From: a virus
Strand: one strand, 5' to 3'
DNA: 24,958 nucleotides
Virus record (IMG/VR): IMGVR_UViG_3300037875_000405
Coordinates: 1 to 24,958 of that record
Shown here: positions 8,802-16,077 of the stretch, in pieces
How positions within the stretch are numbered: the stretch's first letter is position 1
Layout of the letters: every line of letters starts with the position of its first letter
The notes under the pieces: generated by a model
The model's input: only the letters and a program-made list of their open reading frames with translations
What the model was told of the DNA's origin: nothing
Database searches by the model: none
Program-made: the position numbers and the translations under genes

Positions 8802-9444
8802 TTCTTAAACTTGTAATGTCCTTAGCTTTTTTGTCACCTAATACAGAATCACAAAACCCATAATACAAACACTCGTGTGCATTTAGATACCAGTCACCGT
8901 TTTTCATTTTTCTTAAAATATAATTTTTAGCTTTTTCCTGTGTTGCATCTTCATAGCTTTCTTTGAAAAATTTAGATTTAAGAAGATATTTTGAATAAAT
9001 ATCCACCATAATATCACAACACCTTTTATCAAACTTAGCATTTGCCTGCATGTTTAAATAATGACCCTCATAGGCACTGGAACCATAATGCAACATAAAG
9101 TAGGAATATGGAGTCATTACTCTAAAATCTGCAGATTGCAATATAATACTACTCATAGATTCCGCTTGAGAATAACCAATAATAGTTATATAAGAATTAC
9201 AAGCTGAGATGGCATCATATATAGCCATTCCTGCTCCCCAATCTCCACCTATCGCATACATATGAATTAGAATAGGTTTATTGTTAATCGCATCTAAATG
9301 GGTTATATTCTTAATGAATTGTGATGACATACGATAATCAACCCCTGGATCATCCTCGTTAGAACTGATATAGGGATTTAAATATATTTCCCGCGTCTTT
9401 ACATTAACACAATAGTTATGTATATCATTCACGATATCATCCAT
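8794..9444 (-). CDS. ClpP-like serine protease
   Basis: A 216-aa protein with the ClpP/S14 fold signature: IGGDWGAGMAIYDAI, then IIGYSQAESMSSIIL holding the nucleophile Ser ~96, YFMLHYG holding His ~119, and NGDWYLNAHECLYYGFCDSV holding the third triad residue Asp ~184. The length matches ClpP. In phages such proteins often serve as prohead protease, but here it sits upstream of the terminase and a separate protease-like domain is fused to the scaffold. It could therefore mature the head or degrade host proteins. The ATG at 9444 overlaps the preceding stop (TAATG). Confidence 0.82.
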   Translation of the reverse strand: MDDIVNDIHNYCVNVKTREIYLNPYISSNEDDPGVDYRMSSQFIKNITHLDAINNKPILIHMYAIGGDWGAGMAIYDAISACNSYITIIGYSQAESMSSIILQSADFRVMTPYSYFMLHYGSSAYEGHYLNMQANAKFDKRCCDIMVDIYSKYLLKSKFFKESYEDATQEKAKNYILRKMKNGDWYLNAHECLYYGFCDSVLGDKKAKDITSLRNG

Positions 9445-9950
9445 TATTTTTGCCTCCCAATAGTATATAGATCATTTATCCTCTTAAAGAGGCTACTTAT
9501 ATACAAAAACGCATTGTATTTATTATCCGCAAATACAACATGTATTTTATCATATACTTGGAATTCCATTAAACATCTTAAAATGTATTTTCCAGTTATT
9601 CTCACAGACTTAATTTTATCTGCAGGTATCCTAGTTTCATCTGGAAATTTAAGTAAGTCATCTAAGCTAAATTCTAAAATTATGAATCTATGAGGAAATT
9701 CCTTCATTCTTTCAATTTCATTCATAAATGCGTGCTTTTGTTTACCAAGATTTATAGCGATTTCTTCAACAGAAGCTTTTCGTTCCACACAAATCTTATC
9801 TTCCATACCCTCAATAGTATAATCACCAGTGTCTAACTTCTGCGTGACCATACCTGCACATTTATTGAATTTACTAAAAAAATAACCGTTTTGTTCTCTA
9901 GTATCTTTAATAACATAATAATCTGGTGCTTTAGGATATTTTTTACTCAT
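9444..9950 (-). CDS. ERCC4/XPF-type nuclease domain protein
   Basis: A 168-aa protein with ERCC4 nuclease motifs in order: IKDTREQNGYFF (Asp16, Arg18, Glu19), LDTGDYTIEGM (Gly42-Asp43-Tyr44) and CVERKASVEE (Glu56-Arg57-Lys58). The usual final Asp of ERKxxxD is replaced by Glu. A single domain without helicase or HhH region is typical of phage ERCC4 proteins, which probably cut branched or flap DNA. Its position just before the protease and terminase suggests resolution of replicating DNA before packaging, which is an inference. Confidence 0.8.
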   Translation of the reverse strand: MSKKYPKAPDYYVIKDTREQNGYFFSKFNKCAGMVTQKLDTGDYTIEGMEDKICVERKASVEEIAINLGKQKHAFMNEIERMKEFPHRFIILEFSLDDLLKFPDETRIPADKIKSVRITGKYILRCLMEFQVYDKIHVVFADNKYNAFLYISSLFKRINDLYTIGRQK

Positions 9951-10212
9951 GATTTTTTGATCTCACTATATCTGTAAACAATGACTCATATATTTCTTCA
10001 TATTTAGTAATATTTTTATGACACCACTTACACAAAGTAATACCATTATCTATATCATACCTAAGATTGGAAGCTGACGACCATTTTTTAATATGATGTA
10101 CTTGTAATTGTTTAGTCTTGGAGCAAGAAGGCATTTGGCACTTATATTTATCTCTTTTTCTTACTCGTTGTCTCCATTCTTTATAAAGTGGGTCGTCATA
10201 ATTTCTTCTCAT
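9943..10212 (-). CDS. HNH endonuclease
   Basis: An 89-aa protein that is almost entirely an HNH domain. Zinc ligands are CQMPSC (Cys25, Cys30) and CKWC (Cys61, Cys64). The beta-beta-alpha-metal core has LQVHHIKKWS (His39/His40), then DIDNGITL (Asn56) and His65. Small HNH proteins beside terminases can be needed for packaging cleavage (as in HK97), and this one is three genes from the large terminase. It overlaps both neighbours, so it is translationally embedded rather than a recent free-standing insertion. Confidence 0.88.
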   Translation of the reverse strand: MRRNYDDPLYKEWRQRVRKRDKYKCQMPSCSKTKQLQVHHIKKWSSASNLRYDIDNGITLCKWCHKNITKYEEIYESLFTDIVRSKNHE

Positions 10213-10480
10213 TAGCTACACCTACACGCATAATACTTATGTCATTTAAAATATCTTTAGTAAATTCTAAAATATTTACATCATAATATCCATTTGTTTT
10301 ATAGAGACCTTGTTTGATAATTTTTTCTGATAATCCAATGTATGCTTGATGACATGCGTCATCTGGATCATTAGCGGGAACAAAAATTATTGGATTTTCA
10401 TAAGCATATTCATCCAATTTATATTTTTTTAATCTACTTAAAACTAAGCCTAAGTACATATAAACCTTAAATATTTTCAT
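10196..10480 (-). CDS. Hypothetical protein, 94 aa
   Basis: A 94-aa protein (MKIFKVYMYLGLVLSRLKKY...) overlapping the gmd stop by 14 bases and the HNH start by 17. The middle part IIFVPANDPDDACHQAYIGLSEKII looks like a small alpha/beta domain. No family recognised. The overlap on both sides supports real translation in this operon. Confidence 0.6.
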   Translation of the reverse strand: MKIFKVYMYLGLVLSRLKKYKLDEYAYENPIIFVPANDPDDACHQAYIGLSEKIIKQGLYKTNGYYDVNILEFTKDILNDISIMRVGVANEKKL

Positions 10481-11537
10481 TACCTACATCACTATCTACC
10501 ATCATTTTAATTAATTTACTGAATGAAGTTTGAGGCTTCCAGTTTAAAACAGTATTTGCTTTAGTAGCATCACCCTTTAGATAATCAACCTCTGCTGGTC
10601 TATAAAATTCAGGATCAATCACAACAAAATTAGTCCAATCAAAAATACCAATATGAGAAAATGCCACATCTAAAAATTCCCTAATTGTATGTGTCTCTCC
10701 GGTGCAAATAACATAATCGTCTGGATTATCTTGCTGCAACATCATCCGCATTGCTTCCACATAATCTCCTGCATATCCCCAATCTCGGAATGCTTCAAGA
10801 TTTCCTAAACGTAGCTTGGGAAAAGATCCGGCCAATCCGGAAGCATAAATATCATCTCCATTCTTACATTTATTACTTATGTCTTTATGTTTGATTCCAT
10901 TAAACTTCAACCATTTGCTGTATTCACCCATCCAGTGTGTAATTTTTCTTGTTACAAATGTTTTGCCTCTACGCGGACCTTCATGATTAAATAAAATTCC
11001 GGCACTTGCATGGACGCCATAAGCCTCCCTAAATAACCTCGTCATATAGTGAGCAGCACATTTTGCAATAGCATACGGAGATTGTGGTAAAAATTTTGTG
11101 TTTTCGTCTTGAAATTTATTTTGAGACCTGTCTACATCATAATTCTTCCCAAACATCTCACTCGAACTAGCTTGGTAAAATCTCGAATGTAACTTAAGAT
11201 CTACAATACTTTGCAAGATATTTAAACATCCTTTACCAGTAATATCCCAAGTTAAGGCTGGTTGACTAAAAGATACCTGCACATGCGACTGTGCAGCGAG
11301 ATTATAGATTTCATCTACATCTTCGCTATCTCTTAAAATATTCATAACACTAAATACATCGGTGATATCACCGTGTACCAGATTAAATCTATCAGAATTT
11401 AGTAGATGCTTTATCCTACCAGTATTATCCACACTGCATCTTCTCGATACACCAATAACTGTATATTTTTTTTCAAGCAGTAAATCCGCTAGATGGCTCC
11501 CATCCTGTCCGGTCACTCCAAAGATTATGGCTTTCAT
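10467..11537 (-). CDS. gmd: GDP-mannose 4,6-dehydratase
   Basis: A 356-aa short-chain dehydrogenase of normal GMD length. The NADP-binding motif is GVTGQDGS (residues 7-14). The catalytic region shows SSSEMFG (~124-130) and SPYAIAK with Tyr155/Lys159. NHEGPRRGKTFVTRKI and AAQSHVQVSF are GMD family signatures. It converts GDP-mannose to GDP-4-keto-6-deoxymannose, the first step to GDP-fucose, GDP-rhamnose or GDP-perosamine. No partner reductase or glycosyltransferase is in the window. In a phage it could supply sugars for virion or DNA glycosylation, or alter host surface polysaccharide. It starts one base after the preceding stop and is fully embedded in the late operon. Confidence 0.93.
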   Translation of the reverse strand: MKAIIFGVTGQDGSHLADLLLEKKYTVIGVSRRCSVDNTGRIKHLLNSDRFNLVHGDITDVFSVMNILRDSEDVDEIYNLAAQSHVQVSFSQPALTWDITGKGCLNILQSIVDLKLHSRFYQASSSEMFGKNYDVDRSQNKFQDENTKFLPQSPYAIAKCAAHYMTRLFREAYGVHASAGILFNHEGPRRGKTFVTRKITHWMGEYSKWLKFNGIKHKDISNKCKNGDDIYASGLAGSFPKLRLGNLEAFRDWGYAGDYVEAMRMMLQQDNPDDYVICTGETHTIREFLDVAFSHIGIFDWTNFVVIDPEFYRPAEVDYLKGDATKANTVLNWKPQTSFSKLIKMMVDSDVGNENI

Positions 11538-11538
11538 A

Positions 11539-12333
11539 TTATTCCTTTACTGTATCCGGTGTTAAAAAAGGTTGATCCACCTGTCCGTCTTCATATTTAT
11601 GATACGCACCCAATCTTTCTTTTTCTTTAATCATAGCAATCTTCATTTTTTCCATTTCAACACCATATTTTCTGGTAATTTCGGGATTACTGATAAGATA
11701 GGCTAACCAGCCCGTAAAAGATTGCTTACTATCTTCTAATCTCTTAACTCTTTGCTCCCTAGTAGCCTTCATCTCCTTCAACATCTTATTTTTTTTATCC
11801 TGAAGGTCGCGATAATCACGGTTTAATGACTCCATCGACGCTTTTAGAGAAGCACACTGTCTTTCTAAGTTAAAAATATGATCTCTGTCCTGCTGATCGG
11901 GATCTTTAGCCCTCTCTTCTTGAACTAAAACCTCAAAAGCCGCAATTTGATTTAAATTTTCCTTATTTGCCTTTAAAGACCTGTTCATTAGCAAATCAAG
12001 CTTAATTAAATCAACCACCTGCAATTCTTCGGTGGGTATTACATCATCTTTAAATTGCGAAATGATTCTGGCCCAATGATATTTAAACATTACCAACTCA
12101 TCATCGGTAAATTGCTGCTTTAGGTCATACCAATAGGGTCGCTCCTCCAAATCATATGCCGCCTCTTCCTCATCAGAAAGCCCCACCTTGAATTTCCGCT
12201 TAATAAATTGCTGGACACTATCTGGGTCTCTATCTAATTCTTCAGAAATCTCAACTACGGACATAATGCCCATATTTGATTCTATAAATTTCTCTTCTTC
12301 TTTAGATATTCTACCCCTCTTCATAATATCCAT
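11539..12333 (-). CDS. Helix-turn-helix/coiled-coil protein, possible small terminase
   Basis: This 264-aa protein begins with a helix-turn-helix (KRGRISKEEEKFIESN, then VVEISEELDRDPDSVQQFIK, about residues 5-48). A long, highly charged helical region follows, with a clear coiled coil at ~150-210 (LERQCASLKASMESLNRDY and following). DNA-binding head plus oligomerising coiled coil is the layout of small terminase subunits. The gene lies in the operon that leads to the large terminase, though not next to it. A transcription regulator is the main alternative. The ATG at 12333 has AGAGGAAC upstream and overlaps the sigma gene by 23 bases. Confidence 0.55.
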   Translation of the reverse strand: MDIMKRGRISKEEEKFIESNMGIMSVVEISEELDRDPDSVQQFIKRKFKVGLSDEEEAAYDLEERPYWYDLKQQFTDDELVMFKYHWARIISQFKDDVIPTEELQVVDLIKLDLLMNRSLKANKENLNQIAAFEVLVQEERAKDPDQQDRDHIFNLERQCASLKASMESLNRDYRDLQDKKNKMLKEMKATREQRVKRLEDSKQSFTGWLAYLISNPEITRKYGVEMEKMKIAMIKEKERLGAYHKYEDGQVDQPFLTPDTVKE

Positions 12334-12820
12334 GTTCCTCTAAAATGTTTTGAATAAAATCCTTAATCTCATCTCGCCGTGGTTTTGCCATATAAACATC
12401 ATTGATCAATTTTAAATAGTCAAGCCGCATGTCTGGTGGTATTTCACTATCTAATAATTTTGCCATGTCGCGGTAATCAATATCCTCATAATTGATTTGA
12501 TCATCATCATGTTCCATATAATAAGACTCATCAAGTTGAGCCGGTTGCGTTATATTAATACGCACAGGGTCGTCACTTTGGGTAAAGTGATTGTCCCTTA
12601 CAAAATTTTTCATTCTATTAGAGAGATGGACCGCTAGGAAATTCTCTAACGGCCTTTCGCCGTCATAACGAGGCAATGCATCCATACAAATAATAAATGC
12701 CTCCTGCTTCATATCAGCCACTGTATACCCGTAAAATGTATACTTAGGGGCTGTGCGATCAACAACTCGCTGAATAATTTCAACGGTTTCTTCTTCTGTC
12801 ATATTTTCCGGTACTTGCAC
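12311..12820 (-). CDS. Sigma-70 region 2-like transcription factor (candidate late sigma)
   Basis: A 169-aa protein starting at GTG 12820 (AGGAG five bases upstream). Residues ~20-85 (YTFYGYTVADMKQEAFIICM, ALPRYDGERPLENFLAVHL, NRMKNFVRDN) match sigma region 2, which binds the RNA polymerase clamp and melts the -10 element. Region 4 is not visible, as in T4 gp55-type late sigma factors, which recognise only a -10-like element. That fits the GTGTATAAT motifs without a -35 box found upstream of the structural genes. The C-terminal third is acidic and unassigned. Confidence 0.75.
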   Translation of the reverse strand: MQVPENMTEEETVEIIQRVVDRTAPKYTFYGYTVADMKQEAFIICMDALPRYDGERPLENFLAVHLSNRMKNFVRDNHFTQSDDPVRINITQPAQLDESYYMEHDDDQINYEDIDYRDMAKLLDSEIPPDMRLDYLKLINDVYMAKPRRDEIKDFIQNILEEHGYYEEG

Positions 12821-12832
12821 GTAAACTCCTCG

Positions 12833-13615
12833 CTACTCAGCTACCAATGTTCTCCACTTTTTCCCGTCGTGAAACTCAAATGTCTTTTTACCCCTATTGT
12901 AATATAGGGAACCTACGGAAAATCGCTTTGGCCTTGATCTCATAGGTCTTAACTGAATTTGGTCAGTCATTATAATAGAATTCTTACCATCTACAGACAA
13001 TTCATCCGTTCGTAACTTTAGGGGACTTTTTGATTCCTCGACGGCGATTTTAATGTTTTCTCCCAGAATAAACTTGAGTTCATCTTTATCTATAGATTGT
13101 ATGCGTCCATCAAGGCGACCTAGTAAGGTGGCTTCCTCAAGGGGAACTGGAGTTGGATTGAATTTGCCCTCTGAACATAGAACGGAATTCGCTTCGGCAA
13201 ATATTTCAATATAATTAGTTGGTACATAAGTTTTTAATATGCCAAAGTTGAAATCTTCTGGTATATCACACGGTTTTCCACCCATTGGCTTAAATACAGT
13301 TTTAAGTTCCGTGGGATTATAAGCCTCAAATGCATATTCTCGTTGTAATAGCTTATGATTATGAATTTTGATAATTTCCCCTAAACCCTTTTCAGCAAAA
13401 ACTATCTTTTCGTTCTTATATTGCTCAACTTGATAGAAAAAATTAACATTAACGGGCATTTCAGATGCAATACTAAAATCATCCGATAATACTCCCGCAT
13501 ATGGTGATTCGGTTTTATGGGAAAAATCTGCTTTAGCTAATTCTAAGCCACCATCTTCTAATCTTCGCACAGGAGAATATAAATTATGTCTAGCATGTAC
13601 TTGTTTATTCTTCAC
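12833..13615 (-). CDS. Hypothetical protein, 260 aa, possible virion component
   Basis: Start is GTG 13615 with GAGGAGG upstream; it overlaps the preceding stop in GTGA, so translation is coupled. No catalytic motif was recognised. The C-terminus, GSLYYNRGKKTFEFHDGKKW followed by RTL, resembles the short beta-hairpin motif (xYYNxxxxxFxxxDGxxW) often found in phage fiber and baseplate proteins, which suggests a structural role. Its translation start lies within one arm of the 27-bp inverted repeat described at 13613. Confidence 0.6.
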   Translation of the reverse strand: MKNKQVHARHNLYSPVRRLEDGGLELAKADFSHKTESPYAGVLSDDFSIASEMPVNVNFFYQVEQYKNEKIVFAEKGLGEIIKIHNHKLLQREYAFEAYNPTELKTVFKPMGGKPCDIPEDFNFGILKTYVPTNYIEIFAEANSVLCSEGKFNPTPVPLEEATLLGRLDGRIQSIDKDELKFILGENIKIAVEESKSPLKLRTDELSVDGKNSIIMTDQIQLRPMRSRPKRFSVGSLYYNRGKKTFEFHDGKKWRTLVAE

Positions 13616-13791
13616 TCGTCGTTCCTCCTCGATAATTTGGATTCATCATCTTCATTTATTAGGGAACCTATTGACTTGTCAGGTGGATCGGGAACTTGTA
13701 AATCATCGAGAATTTCATCACAGAGATCAGCAGTGGCTTTTGCAACAACGACGGTTTTTATGTTTGTAACTTCTTCTGGATCTTTTTTCAT
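13612..13791 (-). CDS. Small acidic hypothetical protein, 59 aa
   Basis: Begins at ATG 13791 (MKKDPEEVTNIKTVVVAKAT) with AGGAGGTGTCAC directly upstream; the upstream extension to 13869 lacks a ribosome site and is rejected. The product is acidic with a Pro/Asp-rich middle (LDDLQVPDPPDKSIGSL) and no recognised domain. It is the first gene of the leftward late operon, right after a late-type promoter motif, and its stop overlaps the next start. Confidence 0.7.
   Translation of the reverse strand: MKKDPEEVTNIKTVVVAKATADLCDEILDDLQVPDPPDKSIGSLINEDDESKLSRRNDE
13613..13639. repeat. 27-bp inverted repeat, left arm
   Basis: Exact reverse complement of 14241-14267. In minus orientation it contains the GAGGAGG ribosome site and GTG start of the 260-aa gene, and it also encodes the last codons of the 59-aa protein. 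Confidence 0.95.
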
Positions 13792-13809
13792 GTGACACCT
13801 CCTATTAAT

Positions 13810-13818
13810 AATATACAC
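13810..13818 (-). promoter_or_regulatory. Candidate late promoter (GTGTATATT)
   Basis: On the minus strand TCGTGTATATTATTAATAGG lies 18 bases before the ATG of the first leftward gene. It differs by one base from the GTGTATAAT motif at the three other late sites and has no -35 box. Confidence 0.45.
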
Positions 13819-13876
13819 GAAACGGTGGTTTTGATGGATAAAAGATTCTAAAATGGTAAAAATTAACAAAAAATCA

Positions 13877-13904
13877 TTGTAAAACTGTTACTTGTGGATA
13901 TTAT
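13877..13904 (+). promoter_or_regulatory. Candidate sigma-70 promoter for the structured leader and endonuclease gene
   Basis: TTGTAA, a 16-base spacer, then TATTAT. It is the only promoter-like site before the structured non-coding stretch and the rightward endonuclease gene. It is weaker than the other rightward promoters. Confidence 0.45.
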
Positions 13905-13919
13905 AGATAGTGACTATTC

Positions 13920-14240
13920 GAGAGGGGAACTCTTTCTGAACCATGTCCGGCAAATAAATAACTCACTGCGTTCGAGTGAGATCAGTTGTGTGACCGGCGA
14001 GCTGCAATGCAGAAAGAATTCTTTGAATTGTCTGGAGTTGAGAATTAGGTATTACCCGTGCCTAAGAAAATGCGTCAGCAGAGGCTTTTGTAAAAAAGAA
14101 TTTACTGCCTAGTTGCAGAAGTTGGGACTGAGCCTTGTCCCCCACACTACCATGAAATGCTGGTCTATTTGCTCACAGATGAATAGTTTATATCTGATCG
14201 TATTCATGCGATGAGATAAAAGGTCGGGTTGTATTTATAT
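13920..14240 (+). ncRNA. Structured non-coding leader/candidate ncRNA
   Basis: About 320 nt with no convincing gene but dense stable hairpins. An 11-of-12-pair helix joins 13927-13938 to 14010-14021 and encloses a perfect 6-bp hairpin (CTCACT 13962-13967 with AGTGAG 13975-13980). Beyond it lie TTAGGTA/TGCCTAA (14045-14051 with 14059-14065) and GTTGGGAC/GTCCCCCAC (14121-14128 with 14137-14145). It could be a regulatory leader, an independent RNA, or the remnant of a ribozyme intron associated with the following homing-type endonuclease. I could not place a group I catalytic core. Confidence 0.5.
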
Positions 14241-14267
14241 CAAATTATCGAGGAGGAACGACGAGTG
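14241..14267. repeat. 27-bp inverted repeat, right arm
   Basis: Exact reverse complement of 13613-13639. It supplies the GAGGAGG ribosome site and GTG start codon of the rightward endonuclease gene. Confidence 0.95.
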
Positions 14268-15746
14268 CATATTACAGAATTAACAAATGATCAACTCCAG
14301 TACATATTGGAGCATATTGAGGTTAATGAGTCTGGTCATATCTTAACCAAAAAACAACAACGGAAATTGCAGACAGTAGATACCAAATGTACTGGTATTC
14401 ATGAAATGATTTCAGGAGACACTAGAACTAAAATTGGTAAAAGAAGGGGAACTAAGAGTAAATATGGAATGTTGTTCAGTTTTGTCTTTCCAGACAGCAA
14501 AAATAAGTTGTCTTGTAAGGCTAGAGAAATGGTTTGGGTAGTAAATTATGGTATGTATAGTCAAAACGAGAAAGTTGTGCCGATTAATGGTGATCTATTT
14601 GATGACAGAATTGAGAATTTGAAGCTTATTACCAATGATCGTAACGGCAGACCTAGTGGGTCAACCGATAATAAGAAGAGAGCAAAGAGAGACCACCTCA
14701 CGGTCAGACAAGAGAAACAGATAATAGAGATGAGAAAGAAAAGTCCTATACCGGCACCAATAATTGCTAAGAAATTAGGGTTGAAGGTTGATTCAGTTAA
14801 ACGGTTGCTTCCTCAAGCTATTAAAAGAGGCAAGCTGAAGCCTTACCCTTATATGAAAGAGAAGATGGTTGAGATTGACAGCTCTAGGGATCAAATGGGA
14901 GTTTATGGTATTTTTGCCTTTGCTAAAGATTCTTCTATGACTGTAGACAGACTGTATATTGGGTCCAGCGTGAGAATTAGGGCGAGAGTTGAAGATCATC
15001 TTTCGCAGTTAGAGAGAAATGTTCATTATAACAAGGATATGCAGGAGGATTATAATAGTGGCCAGTACTATTTTAAGACGGCCTTGATTGAAGAGTGCGA
15101 TACTGAGGGGGATGAGCTGGAGAGAGAAGGGTTCCACATGAGGCAGTATGAATTCTGTAGCTTGTATAACTATTGGGTTACGCAGGATATTAATGAGATG
15201 AAACCGTATTTAGAGAAATCTAAGCATAAAATAAATCCAGATAATTATACCGTCACCGAGTGTGGATGTTGGGAGTGGAATATAGGAGCACCGAGTGGGT
15301 ATGGAAAATCAATTTCAGCAAACATTGGAGACAGGGGATATAAGGATCTGAAATGGATTATACCTCATAGATTATCATATTATAAGTATAAGGGCGAATA
15401 TCCGCCTCTCATAAGACATATGTGTGATAATAAGCTTTGTGTCAATCCAGATCATCTTGAGTCGGGTAGCTACAGGGAGAACAACCTTGATAACACGAGG
15501 CAGTTTAGAATAGATTTTGAGGAGAAATGGACGGAGTTTAAGGGGGATAGAGAGAAACTTATGGATCACTTCGAATTTAAAGCAGTGGGAAGTATCTATG
15601 AATGGGAGAGAAAGTTGAGACTGAGAGAGAAGTATCCCGAAATAGCGGCGATCTGCTACAAGTCCTATGGTGCTGAAAAAAGAAAGGAAGCAAGAGAGCA
15701 GGAGCGAAAGGAGAGACAAGACGAGAGAAACAAAAGGCTCGAATAG
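14265..15746 (+). CDS. Dual-domain GIY-YIG + HNH endonuclease
   Basis: A 493-aa protein. The GTG at 14265 is chosen because GAGGAGG lies eight bases upstream inside the inverted repeat; the ATG at 14229 has no ribosome site. Residues ~60-130 look like a degenerate HNH/AP2-type fold (VPINGDLFDDRIENLKLIT). Residues ~145-185 form a helix-turn-helix (PAPIIAKKLGLKVDSVKRLL). Residues ~212-300 carry GIY-YIG motifs GVYGIF...LYIGS with conserved Arg in SVRIRARVEDHL and a downstream Glu. Residues ~375-405 carry a metal-binding HNH motif, IRHMCDNKLCVNPDHLESGS. The C-terminus is a charged helix. It is probably a selfish homing-type nuclease, and two nuclease chemistries in one chain is unusual. Confidence 0.8.
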   Translation: MHITELTNDQLQYILEHIEVNESGHILTKKQQRKLQTVDTKCTGIHEMISGDTRTKIGKRRGTKSKYGMLFSFVFPDSKNKLSCKAREMVWVVNYGMYSQNEKVVPINGDLFDDRIENLKLITNDRNGRPSGSTDNKKRAKRDHLTVRQEKQIIEMRKKSPIPAPIIAKKLGLKVDSVKRLLPQAIKRGKLKPYPYMKEKMVEIDSSRDQMGVYGIFAFAKDSSMTVDRLYIGSSVRIRARVEDHLSQLERNVHYNKDMQEDYNSGQYYFKTALIEECDTEGDELEREGFHMRQYEFCSLYNYWVTQDINEMKPYLEKSKHKINPDNYTVTECGCWEWNIGAPSGYGKSISANIGDRGYKDLKWIIPHRLSYYKYKGEYPPLIRHMCDNKLCVNPDHLESGSYRENNLDNTRQFRIDFEEKWTEFKGDREKLMDHFEFKAVGSIYEWERKLRLREKYPEIAAICYKSYGAEKRKEAREQERKERQDERNKRLE

Positions 15747-15874
15747 AATAGATTGGGTAGGACATTTATTTAGTCCGGTTTGGAAGGTCCGAATTTTAAC
15801 AGCACCACCATAGCTTTTTTCCGAGCGAAAGGGACTTCGATTTTGTAAGATAAAACCATATACCCCTATATTTC
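15747..15874. other. Intergenic stretch after the endonuclease gene
   Basis: No gene is seen. It contains weak hairpins (GGAC/GTCC around 15762-15777; CGAA/TTCG near 15826-15840 followed by ATTTT) that could end the endonuclease transcript. Confidence 0.4.
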
Positions 15875-15958
15875 CATAAGTCGTTGTACAGTATAGACTT
15901 AGAGCGATACTAGTGGGCTTTCGGCGACGTAAGTCGTTTGATAGCAACAACTTATATC
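15875..15958 (+). repeat. Early-region repeat copy 1 (diverged)
   Basis: Shares the CGGCGACGTAAGTC-TTTGATAGCAAC core with the other copies, but has CGTT for CCTT and an altered last arm. It ends 49 bases before the promoter at 16008. Confidence 0.75.
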
Positions 15959-16007
15959 AATCTTATATCAATCTTAGAAAAATCTTTTATTTTCTTGTGT
16001 AAAGCTA

Positions 16008-16036
16008 TTGACAAATGCATGAGATGTCGATATAAT
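16008..16036 (+). promoter_or_regulatory. Early promoter: TTGACA-17-TATAAT
   Basis: Both hexamers match the sigma-70 consensus exactly with 17-base spacing. GTCGA abuts the -10 box. Drives the 73-aa gene. Confidence 0.9.
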
Positions 16037-16077
16037 ACTTAGAGACAACAACGAACGACAAACAAGAAAGCAAAACA

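Noticed and set aside
13792-13869. N-terminal extension of the 59-aa leftward gene
   Set aside because: It overlaps the late promoter motif and lacks a ribosome site, while ATG 13791 has AGGAGGTG.
14229-14264. ATG 14229 as the start of the endonuclease
   Set aside because: No ribosome site; the added residues come from the inverted repeat's ribosome-site region, and GTG 14265 has GAGGAGG at good spacing.
13905-15874. A complete group I intron containing the endonuclease gene
   Set aside because: No P7/P3 core could be placed, and no split exon flanks the region; the leftward gene upstream is on the other strand.
15375-15950. Leftward frames opposite the endonuclease C-terminus
   Set aside because: Their Ser/Leu-rich translations mirror the purine-rich coding strand of the endonuclease; no start signals.
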